From positions 133,888,190 through 133,952,189 of the forward strand of contig CM048553.1 of assembly GCA_026413225.1 (NCBI GenBank): 64,000 bases of DNA. Reading direction: 5' to 3'. This document shows, piece after piece, positions 13,251 to 23,825 of this stretch (positions are counted from its first letter, which is position 1; each line of letters opens with the position of its first letter). Made by a program: the position numbers and the translations under genes. Below the pieces are notes generated by a model. It was not told where the DNA came from. It ran no database searches and saw only the letters and a program-made list of their open reading frames with translations. This stretch comes from Otis tarda. Taxonomy: Eukaryota > Chordata > Aves > Otidiformes > Otididae.

Positions 13251-15083
13251 TTCAAACAGTTTGGAACAAGAAAGCTGCTCTACCCCCATATTAGGTGCAT
13301 CTTAGGGCCACAAGGATTCTAAACAGGGCTGTGGCCCTGTTTCATTTAGCAGTACACTGTGTGGCTTTAATGTCAATCAGATACGTCCACAGAAGAATGG
13401 CAGAAGTAACAAACATGCTGTGGATTCATGCCCTTTTTGTTGTACGATAGCTCCTCTATGTAGGAAACCCATTTCTATAGGAGCATTCAATGTTGTGGCT
13501 ATAAATGACTCCTAAACTTTCCAAACATGTCTTTGGAAATAAATATATTCTTGAGTGAATAATTTTTAGTCTGTGAGCAGTTTAGAAATTGTTTGCTTAA
13601 ATATATTTTTGTGGTTTGTACTCCCTGCTGAAGTGATCTTTTAGTTACCTTCTTCTTGCTTGAATGACGGGAAAATCTCAAATAGTTACTTCCACAATTA
13701 AGTTTTGAAGAATAATCTTCCAGGAAATAATGATTTTTTTTTTTGTTTTTGTCTGCAAATATGACTACAGGTAAACTTATCTTGCAGATTTCAACAGTGA
13801 AAATATTTGTAAGTCAGGTCTTTACCATTTAGCATGCTTTAATAACTGTGCTATTTAAGTCAGGTAGCCTTCACATCACACATTAAGTATGCAATGAAAT
13901 ACAAGCTTTTAAGTCTGAAAGATCACAATAAACATCTTACTCTTGTCAACAAAAATCAATTTACTTAGGTCTAAAATGCAAATGGTATTTATCTCCTTCA
14001 AGGGCCAGAGAAGCCAGCTTTTTCTAGGCAGATGCACAGTTTTGAAAGACATACAATACATGGCTAGTCTGTCAAAGGTACAGAGAATTCTAAGCAGTTT
14101 GGCATTATCATAACTGTATTAAGCTATGTTTGGTTTTATCATGCCGTGTTCTTTGACATTCTGCTTGGTGTGTGTGTGCTGCCTGTCAGTCAGAGAGTCA
14201 GCATGTCACGAGGGAACGTCACTGCAGAAATGGTTGTACTTGGAGAATTCAGATGAGCTCAAGGGAAAGGAGTAAGGAATGCTTGACAGCTGTGAGGAGC
14301 TGAGTTTTTGAGATGAGTCTCAGTCTCATTAAGTGTATGGTTAAAATCATGAATAGAGATGGGATGGCAGAGGGAAAGGCTCCAAGACTCCTTGTACTAG
14401 AAATGCTTTTTAAAAATTTCTCTACAGTTTTTCATTGCTGAGAAGCTTAGTGAAATGAGTGAGCAGCAAAGCATAACAATTTCTTTTTAAAGTTAAAAAG
14501 TAGTTCCTGAATTATTTAAAGGATGCTTGTATATCTATGTAGCTTACACTGAACATGGGGACAACTAAACCAGGATGAATTCAGCTAAACTGCCTTTTGT
14601 GAACAACTTATGACAAATTTTTCCTATGCCATGATTTGGCTGTGGACCCGCAACAGCCTGGTGGTTCCAGAGCTTGCTTGCTATTGCATTTTGCTTAACT
14701 TTTTGTCACAATATGTGCCTGGCTGCCTGCTTGCCTGTTTGAAGCTGGCCTTGCCTTATTGGATAATGCTGTCATGCTATCCATACAGCTAAGCTAAGTG
14801 GTGGCAGGAAATGTTCCTGGCGTCTGAAACCTGACCAGCTGCAGCAGTGACTTGTCACAGTGGTCCCTGGGGTGGTTTTCCCCTTGCAAGCCATCTCTTA
14901 GTCCCTGCTGGGGCCCTGATCAGGTGTTAGCAAAAGGGGGGGACCAGACCTAATAGGCAATCTGGGTAAGGCCATCCAGTTTGGGAGGGGAAAGGAATTC
15001 AGTAGTATGGACATAGGCTGGTCTACGGCATTTAGTTTTAATGTCATAGACTGATACTGCCATGTTTAATTCACTTTTCTGTA
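13251..15083. other. Unique spacer between two CR1 copies
   Basis: AT-rich sequence without a recognisable gene or repeat. A T run lies at 13735-13750 and a short TG run near 14168-14178. Positions 14820-14950 are somewhat GC-richer but show no open frame or family match. Confidence 0.5.
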
Positions 15084-15472
15084 GAATCATAGAATCGTAG
15101 AATAGTTTGGGTTGGAAGGGACCTTCAAAGGTCCAACCCCATCTAGTCCAACCCCCCTGCAAGAAGCAGGGACATCTCCAACTTGATCAGGTTGCTCAGA
15201 GCCCCGTCCAACCTGGCCTTGAATGTTTCCAGGGATGGGGCATCAACCACCTCTCTGGGCAACCTGTTCCAGTGTTCTACCACCCTCATTGTAAAAAATT
15301 TTTTCCTAATATCTAATCTGAATCTACTTCCCTCTATTTTAAAACCGTTACCCCTCATTTTATTACAACAGGCCCTACTGAAGAGTCTTTCCCCATTTTT
15401 CCTGAAGGTCCCCTTTAGGTATTGGAAGGCTGCTATAAGGTCTCCTTGGAGTCTTCTTTTCTCCAGGCTGAA
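15084..15472 (-). mobile_element. CR1 LINE, 5'-truncated 3' end (about 390 bp)
   Basis: The plus strand opens with AATCATAGAATCGTAGAATA, the reverse complement of the CR1 terminal repeat, followed by the typical GTTTGGGTTGGAAGGGACC. On the minus strand the last part of ORF2 is readable at 15358-15150, including FRLDIRKKFFTMRVVEHWNR and LPREVVDAPSLE, the conserved end of the CR1 polymerase protein. Similarity stops after CTCCAGGCTGAA at 15472, so the copy is 5'-truncated as most CR1 copies are. A small insertion (CCAACCCC near 15134) duplicates the nearby TCCAACCC string. The better-preserved peptide suggests it is younger than, or as young as, the longer copy 2 kb upstream. Confidence 0.95.
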
Positions 15473-15803
15473 GATACCATTTTTCTATACCTACTGATAA
15501 GCTGCTGCTCTGACTCCTTCAATTTCTCCTCCACATCTATGCGGATCAAAGTGTGACTCATGTTCCCAGTCAGAGGAACAGAGAAAGGAAATACAAGATA
15601 TAGGCCTTGTTTGATAATTATCTAGAGTGCAAGTGATGGTAGTTTCTGCTGAAACCAAATATGGTAGATTAGGAGCAGCTAAAAGGGACTGAGGATTGGA
15701 GTGGACCTTTGGCTTGGTCCTTCCTCTAATTTCAGTCATCACAGCAATACGGACTTTATTCTGCTCTGGTGTAAGTGGTTACTGCAAGATACTTTCTCTC
15801 CAG
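15473..15803. other. Unique spacer before an exon-like segment
   Basis: No gene or known repeat is visible. It ends in a pyrimidine-rich run, CTTTCTCTCCAG, that resembles a splice acceptor. Confidence 0.4.
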
Positions 15804-15883
15804 GGCTTTGGAAAGGAGACAGTTGGAAATTGGAATGTGACTATAAAAGCTGCACAGAAGTATTTGCAAGATTAATTCTAGAG
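15804..15883 (+). other. Exon-like segment with acceptor and consensus donor
   Basis: An 80-nt segment is bounded by the acceptor-like CTTTCTCTCCAG (ending 15803) and the donor-like GAG|GTAAGTA (donor from 15884). One plus-strand frame stays open through it and reads GLWKGDSWKLECDYKSC and onward to LILE. I recognise no family. Paired good splice sites at internal-exon distance are suggestive but occur by chance in large introns. It could be a lncRNA exon, a rare coding exon or a pseudo-exon. Confidence 0.25.
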
Positions 15884-18800
15884 GTAAGTAAAAATCCTGA
15901 TGTGCTTTATTTGGTCATAGAAAAATTACGATTTATCTCTAAGATGATGTTAAAAACTGGGTGGTAAATACTTTGATGAAACCTTCTTTGTGGAAAAACA
16001 AAGCTCTGGCAAATTAAAAAGCTCTGTGGATCACACTAAAATACTAGATTTTTGGTTTTGGAGAATTTGAACAAACTAAAATCTTCATGCACTGTTGTAA
16101 CATTCACTAGTTACTATTTTTGGAAGTACTGTTTTGACTTTTTTTGTTGATATGATTTTCATTGCAACTTATTTCTATGTTATATTATGGTGTACTTAAG
16201 TAGAGTGTTTTTAAAAAGTCGGTTTGAAATCGTAAGTCCCCCAAATCACAGAATATCAATCTTCGGCGTGACTTTATTAAATTCCAGAGAAATAAAGACT
16301 GAAAGAAAGATTTATCTCCTAGATACTGCAAGTTCTTTCATTTCCCTCATCTTACAGAGACCAGGAACAGTGAAACTTTGGAGGAGAAAAAAATCTGTTC
16401 TTCCTTTCCTCTTAGGACCCAAGACATACTGCAAAGGCTATTTTGGTTCCGATTGACTTCCAGATGCAAATAGACAGATTTGAAATCCCAGCTTGGAGTA
16501 GGCTCAGCTCTTCTCTTGTGAAGCCAAGTTGGGTGACATACCTGGAAGCTTTCAGAAAAAGGAAGGAAGAGATTTTATTGATAGTGAGAAATAACTGGCT
16601 ACAGAAGAGTTACTTCAGAAAAGTGAAAGCAGAACTGAGCTCAAGAACTATTAATTTTAATCAGACAAGTGTTGCTTTAACAAAGCATACTAAGTCTTTC
16701 CTGGTTTTGTGATATTTACTTAAATTTGAAAGGTTAGACAGAAAAGGTATGTTTTCCAATTAATGTTTACCTCATTAAAATTTCAATCTCAGTTGTAAGC
16801 TGTTCTTTAGAGTACACGCTGTTAAGCACTATCTTGCTATTTTATTTCCTGTTATATTGCTGCTTACCTGAACCTAAACCAGGATATCTTTATTTTAAGT
16901 TCTTACTCTGAGAACACATCTTTCTCTGCATAGATCACCATTGATTTACATCATATTGTATTTTTAACCTGCAGAATACAGTCTGATTGAATGTGATTTT
17001 TGCATGATGTAAGGCAGGATTTTTCTTTGTATCTAAACAGAAGTTGCAGCAAGGGATTAATATGACTCATAAAGAGCTAGCATTTCAGAAAAGAAAGATT
17101 TTGAAGAACACAGGCACAAGGCTAAAAGACTGGCACTACTTTCGTTTCACCTGGAAGAAATATGGCCCAGAACTCTGTATTTACCTCTGAGTTCTCAGGT
17201 ATGCCGAGTACGGTGTTTTCTTGAACATCTATGCTACGTTGAAGTTGTTAAAACTGAAAAGAGAATAGGAATCTGTTGTAATGTATTTTGAAACTGTTAT
17301 GATTTGTGGAGATTTTGCCAATATGTTGTTTTTTTTTTAAAGCTATTGGCAGAAGTAATCATGGGAAATGTAAATGTCGTTTAAATTGAATGAAGGAGTT
17401 AGGTGTCACAAGCATGATTATGAACTTTGAATAACTGTTGTTTTCACACCTGTGGTATCTCTGACTAGAATTACGTGTCCTGATAACAAACAAAGAGATA
17501 AGAACTTAGACCAAGATAATGAAAATCTGTTAATGAAGGATAGAGGCTTAATGAATATAGACCTGGAGGTAGTGGTGCAAGATGTGAAATGCAAGATATT
17601 TCTTCCAACCAATCTCATAAGATTGGTGGGGCTGGCCTTCCCAAAAGGATGATATATTACCTTCTAAAATAGTTTTGTTCATTCAAAGCTTGTTTTGTTT
17701 CAGACCAAAATCTTTTGCATACAGATTTGGAAGCTATACTACCTTCTTCTTAGACCCCAAATTATACTACACTATATTATTATTCTGAGTATTATGCTGG
17801 AACAAGGAGTAGCCATTCACAAATATTTGACTTGGCAGAAAGGTAACACAGGAAAGGGAATTAATGAGTTTTGCACTAGGACAAGGTAGTCATCTTCATC
17901 CTAAGACGTATATCTTAGCAATCTTCATCCTTCATTTCCTAAAATAATCTTCCTGAATTGAGAAGAATAAAATTAACTTGTTTAAATTTACTCATACTTT
18001 GAGCAGGTATAACTCCTATTAATGCTGATGAAAAATGTACTGAACTTACTGGAGCTGAAGTACTTAATTCTCCAAAGCAGCTTATATTTCTTTTTCATGG
18101 CTGTGATCATTCCCTTCCTCTACTATAATTATATTCCATGCTATATAGGTTTCAGCATTTTTGCCTTGGAGTTACCCTCCAGAATAATTTCTTCAAGAAT
18201 TTCTGAGATCACAGCAGAAAATTTCCATTGATTTGGCACATCAGAAAGAAAGGAAAAAAATTAATGAAAAAGTTTAACAATTCAATATTTTCTCGTCCTT
18301 GTTAGCATTATTTACCTGTGTTAAAAACTTGAAAAACACAATTTCATATTCATACTTGGCTGTTATGCTCTTGGTTGAACATCATACCTAATTTTAACAT
18401 TTTGGGATTTTTGGATAGCATTTTTCAGACAGGAGTTTAACTATAAAATGTTTTAAACAAAACAGTACTAAAAACACAGGCAATTGCAAAAGATAAACCA
18501 CACATTTATTTTCACTTGAGCCCAAGGTACTTAAAGTCAACCTACTACTGAGTTTCTTGTAATGCAATAAAAATTTTAGTATTACATATGCCTGATTTTC
18601 TTCTTACTGTTTTTATGTCTAAGAACCTTTACAATTTTAATCTGTTTAAACTTATTCAAAGGCCCATAACAACATTTCTTTATTTTATGCCCCTTGTGAC
18701 ACATAAGCAATCTTTAAGCATTTTTTTCAAGATTTGGGAATTTATGGAAAATAATACTGTGCCCCAGCTCTTGTGAGAGATGCATAGCTTAGGTTGCAGG

Positions 18801-19795
18801 GGGCCAGTTTTGGTCCTTGGTGCTGGGTGACCTGCTGGCACTGGCTCATAGTGTGAATTGCACAGTGAGAAAAGAAAAGAAAAAAAAAATCCTTGTGTTT
18901 CTTAAGTTTTCCTTTCAATTACAGCTTGAAGAGCAGCTTCACATTTAGGTAAAATATCTGGCCTTGAGTTTATTTCCTTATGTAACTGCAGTGCAGACTC
19001 AGTGCCTGTGCGCAGCTGCCAGCTCCTCTGAAAGCGTTTTGGCTCAAAAACTATCTTCATCTATCCAAAGTATCTCAGTAACCTGTCAGCACCCATTAGC
19101 TTGAAAAGCCCTGCTTGTGAGTCTTTCTTCTCTACAACTGTAAAGGGGGAGAGAAGACAGCACATTTTTGGAATAGGAACTTTTCACAGGAGATGTCTGG
19201 GATGTTCTCAGCTGTCCCTATAGCTTCACTGGCAGCAAAGTGGTGCAGCCTCCGCTAGTACCCCAACCATTTTTCGTATAGAAAACATCACAGAAAAAAA
19301 TATTTCATGCCAGGGAGGGTGAATGTTTAGCCAGCTTGCTTTTCTTCCTTGCTGTTCAGTCTGCAAGATTGGTAACCTCCATGACTGCTACCACACTTTA
19401 AAGTCTCTGGTATTTTTAGGTGGAAATGTACCTCAGAGTATCCTGTTGTATGGAATAAACCAAGGTTCTACTGAAGAACCCTGGAAAATATAAAAAAAGT
19501 CATCAAAACTTTCTATATCTTTAGCCTTTTGAGATAGGGAAACATGTAAAGATTCCAGTTCCATAGGTAAAAAATCCAGTGGTCAAATAAACTGAGACTC
19601 AATATGCAATTTTAAACCATGAATTTTTTAGAACTGACTTTTCATCTCTGAAAGATAACTGTTAGCAGGCAGTCAAATAACAGGACCATTAAAAGAATAT
19701 GCAAAATAAAGGCTTACGAAAGTCTGATCTAGTCACTGAGGATATTTTCTTGATGAATCCCTCAGCCTGACTCAGCATCCTGGATGTTGCTGAAG
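15884..19795. other. AT-rich noncoding stretch
   Basis: No gene is supported. Two overlapping plus-strand frames near 16187-16712 (89 codons each) have no recognised domain. T runs and AT-rich blocks are common. Confidence 0.5.
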
Positions 19796-19851
19796 GATCT
19801 TGGGCTTGATGATCTTGTAGGTCTTTTCCAACCTTAAAGATTTTATGATCC
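19796..19851 (+). mobile_element. CR1 3' tail fragment
   Basis: The sequence contains GGGCTTGATGATCTTGTAGG, then GTCTTTTCCAACCTTAAAGA and TTTTATGATCC. This matches the usual 3' end of CR1 subfamilies (a gatctt..ggtc..ttccaacc..gattctatg pattern) with several substitutions. Only about 55 bp are recognisable; weaker similarity may reach back to about 19760. It is a small, older, 5'-truncated insertion. Confidence 0.65.
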
Positions 19852-22800
19852 ACCAGGACATGAAAACTCAGCTTTGGTTCCTAATAAGCTTCTGTAAAAT
19901 AAAATTGACTATCCTAATAAGGTCCTGTAAGATAAAACCGGGTAAAGTCTGAGTAACAAAGCAATGACTCAGGCCCATATCTAGATTCTTAGGACCAACA
20001 GCAGCGCTCCAGACAACCTATGTTGTCATGTGAGCCCCTGTAGAGATCTCTGGATGTGTGGCACCAGGCTGGCGGTGGACTGCCTACCTAACGCATCCCA
20101 AATGAAAAGGCAGCTCACCTCCCAGCAGAACACACACACTGCCAATATGCAAGATATTTTAGAGCAAAGGGTGGGCCTAGCTGCTTCGGAGAAGGTTGCT
20201 CCTCTGAAGATGGGGACTATCCACAAGTATTGTTGCTACTTTCACAAGCTAGTCATCAGGTCAACAAGAAAAGCTGTGCTGAGATTTCCACCTCATAAAT
20301 CCTCTTTTCTTGTTTGTTTCTTTTCTACATAAATCCGGCGAGGACTTTTTTGGTTTTGCTTTCCTTTAAATGCTGATATATTCAAACCATATGGGGCCCA
20401 TGTCCTGCCTCAAGTCACTGGAAGGTGCAATAATGTAAATGTAGGTGTGTTTAGCAGTATTTCTATTCACTAGAGACTAAAACATATCTGCAAACCCACA
20501 TAATGTATTGTTTTAAATCAGAATTATGCTAGAGGATTCCAATGTTGTCTAAAGCTTCTAGAAAGCAGAGAATTCTATATTTTCTTATATTTTCTTATAT
20601 TTTGTAGTCTAATGGGATTCCTTGAGTGTTTGAAGTTAAATGGGTCTGGGATGATTTCTTAAGTAAACACAGACTTTACTTTGGGATTGAAATTAGTGTT
20701 TTGGAAACTATAATATTAGGACTATGGCATTGACACTGACAATTAGGATAAGCAACCTCCTTTGCACAGAAATTTAATGAAAAGAATTGCTGTGATGTAT
20801 TTCAAAATTACAGTATGATCACTTCTTTTCATTCTGTGTAACCATTACATGGCATATTTTTCCAGAGGTGCTACCTAATTATGTTGTAATTAAATGTGAT
20901 TCATCAAATAGAACTGAAGACAAAACTGGTAATCAGCAAGTCTTTTCCATTCACAGAATCTAAAAAAAGGTGTATCTTGTAATTAGTTTACAGATGTTTA
21001 CTTTAGAAAAAGTACATCAAAATTATAATAATTTTTCTTCTCATAGAATTCTCATTCTGGTAGAATATTTTTGCATGTATTTGCAGTGCATAACAATGAC
21101 ATTTTTGAGTGGGACAACAGGCCACTACCAGAAATTATCAGCATAGCCACAATAATAATAAATATTCAGAGGATAAAGACCGTAGCCTCTTGCTAAAGGT
21201 AATGAATAAGACCAGATTTTAAGTTCAGAGGCAGTATCAGAAGCTTATTTCTGTTTGTATGCACTATGTATAACAGAAACAATTATTTATTTGTGTTGAT
21301 TGAATTTACTTTCCTGTGTAAAGTTGAGTAAATAATACTGGAAAACCAAATACTGCCATACACAGTACACTGGTCAAAAATGCACCTTCTTGGGACTATT
21401 TGGAGGCTTCAGTTGTCTTTCTGCTCGAAGGGTTTGACCGTGCTTCTAATTTCTCTGGCTATAATCATTCAACTATTGGGTAACTGAGAAAAATGGGTTC
21501 ATTTCTCCCCTGAGGTTCTCAATTGCAAAAATTTCTATAGTCTTAACTTCTGTGTGCTGTGTACACTGAGCTGTAGTTTCAGCCCATTGCTCTACTCACG
21601 TAGTAGAGAAGAAAGAGAGGCTGTCTGTCACTGCTGTTTTGGCAATGTCCCTAGCACACGAGAGTCTTGCATGCACACACATACACACAGGCATGCACCC
21701 AGAGCTGGTGGGCTATGGGTCTGCCCACTCCTGCTGCTGGGACCAGTAAAAGGCACACACTGGGATATTTGATCACATACTGCAGGTATAGCATGCATCC
21801 TTCTGGCATATCCTAGTGGCAGAATAATCCTGGGGATCGGAGCACCCATGGAAATAGCTGTCTCGTTTCTCTTTCCTACACCCTGGAGCAAAGACAGACT
21901 GAACATCAGCGAGTGGTGTCTGGACCGTGACCCCTTCAGTCCTCATGCTTGACACCAACTGGGTGCAGCAGAGCCTTTCATAGAAAAGAAAAACTTAACT
22001 GAGATCTCTTTTTTATTTTGACTGCTGGAAGTATATTTAGCCTAATCATGCTTAAAGCAGGTGATGATGAGCCATCCTATTTATTTATGGAAACTGCTTT
22101 CTGCTAGAAAATAAATCTGTTTTCCTTCTGAGTACAGACCTGAGCCCATCCTTTTTCCATCACTCACTGTGCTCCCTTATATTTATACACCCACTCGATC
22201 TATTTGAAGCTGCAACCATTTGTAGGACCATTCTTATCTTCCCAGACTTTGCAAAAAGAAACAAAACAACTTAAGTAAGCTTTGTTTAGGGTCTCCTTTT
22301 TTTCCTATCCGTTTGTTTAAAGAACATTTGACTGAAATCTAACTTTTGCTCTTTTACAGCTGTTTTTGCCTTTTCAGTAGCAACCAATCTTTCATTTTGT
22401 GACAAGCTATTTCCAGGACAACCTGTTATGATATGACAGAAAATTACAGCTTAAGAGAGGAGGAAAGAGAAGGAGCAGATGATATCTCATAACCCTGCAA
22501 ACAAATTCTGTTGTAGTGAAAAGTATGCCTATTAATAGCTATAAAGATGAAGGAAAACAGGTATGATTTACAATTTTTAAAGGATAGCTGCTAAGCTGAA
22601 GATTTTCCTAAGGAGTCTGAGCTGCTTTTTGATAGTGATAAGCCACTATCAGTTTGGGAAAATGCCTAGCAATAGGCACTGAAGAAAGAGATACAGCATA
22701 GGCAGACAGGGAACACTCTTGAAGCTTAATCACATGCAAATTGCAGATTAATAGATTACAACTGGCTTCAGTGCACATGAGGAATACGGTATAAAGCCTT

Positions 22801-22963
22801 CGTGTATCTTCAATTTTAATTCCACATTAATCTCTGGGTGTGAATTCCCTCAGAATTGGGAAGATAGACCAAAGAAGCCTCAACTTCTCTGCTACTGAAA
22901 ATCAATAGAACCATTTACAAAGTTAGAGGTCTTGTTATAGATATGTCTTTCCCTTAGAAGAGG
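19852..22963. other. Noncoding stretch with unassigned CpG-bearing patches
   Basis: No gene is supported. Positions 20030-20345 are GC-richer with scattered CpG and resemble a decayed repeat, but I cannot assign a family. Near 20574-20603 the string TTATATTTTC repeats. Positions 21550-21960 are GC-richer and include a short CA-rich run (21672-21690). Around 22725-22860 lie an octamer-like ATGCAAAT and several ATTAAT strings in otherwise complex sequence. Confidence 0.45.
20574..20603. repeat. Short tandem repeat, TTATATTTTC type
   Basis: About two and a half adjacent copies of a ten-base AT-rich unit. A simple slippage repeat without other features. Confidence 0.6.
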
Positions 22964-23182
22964 TTAAAAAATATTTCCAAAGATTACTTGCCCAGTAGGG
23001 TCTAGAAGAGATTGCAAGATCTTTGGAGGCCACGACGGAATTGGGATATACTCTGCGTCCGGCTGCCCAGGCCGTGTTGGTCTGAAACTCTGGTGCACTT
23101 GCTCTGTCTGGGACTGCATGGTCATGCCCTTACCAAGCACCACATCTTCTTTAGTGATGATCTGTGTGCCGCTATCCAGGTA
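22964..23182 (-). other. Exon-like open segment on the minus strand
   Basis: On the minus strand this segment reads as a continuous frame of about 73 codons, starting YLDSGTQIITKEDVVLGKGM, passing through FRPTRPGQPDAEYIPIPSWP and ending in a stop at 22964-22966. It keeps several CpG-containing codons in a CpG-poor region, and its amino-acid mix is protein-like. A modest acceptor (CCCTAAATAG) lies just upstream. Possible donors are TTG|GTAAGG inside the segment (near 23132) and a weak CAA|GTAATC near the end; alternatively the stop makes it a terminal exon. I do not recognise the protein. Alternatives are a decayed retrocopy or an ordinary noncoding block. Confidence 0.3.
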
Positions 23183-23744
23183 TCTATTTAGGGACAGAAG
23201 TCAAAGTAACGTGTCGCTGTATTTGCAAGGCATCAGCTTCCTTTATTTTATGATTAACATACTTGGAAGACAGTTGATCACTGCTAGTTAAAGTATGGGT
23301 TGCAGGTGTGCGCAGCACCACACGAACCCTCCTTTATAATATTATCTCTGTCATGGGTTCACAGGAATATAACTCTTAAGCCAGAAAGGATCATGATGAT
23401 AAATTATCTGCTGGACAAATGTGAAAAATCTTCACTTCTTTGTGCCCACTCTGCCCATTTGGGACATGATGGTAATCAGAGAAAAAGTTCAACTTGATAC
23501 TTTTCAAGGAAATATTTTTCATATCCCCAAATATGGTAAGACAGATTTCTTTAATTTTTAGTTGCTGTTCATGTTAGATAACTAGTGGCAGGTAGGTATG
23601 TACTCATGATACTAAGAGGTTAGTCCTTGGTGCCTAATCCAAGTTCACCCTACTTTGAAAATTTGCATGCAATGACCTTGGTGAGGACAATATTATTGTA
23701 AAGCCAAGCAAACTATGCAGACAGCCTTGACCTGGACACATATT

Positions 23745-23825
23745 TTTTGTGCAACCGTGGACATACTACTTAATATCCTTTTTTCCTCCCATTATTTCAA
23801 TTTATGAAATGAGTACAAATATTTT
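23745..23825 (+). mobile_element. Possible ancient MIR-like SINE fragment
   Basis: The order of motifs GTGCAACCGTGG, ACATACTACTTAATATCC, CCTCCCATTATTTCAATTTA and TGAAATGAG resembles the core of MIR SINEs (gtgacctt..gcaagtcacttaa..cctcagtttcc..gtaaaatg). Divergence is high and the match was made by eye only. Confidence 0.35.

Noticed and set aside
20030-20345. CpG-bearing block as an LTR
   Set aside because: No convincing terminal TG/CA pair, target duplication or recognisable family phrase, so only described as unassigned.
21672-21690. CA-rich run as a useful microsatellite
   Set aside because: Short and interrupted; no long pure repeat.
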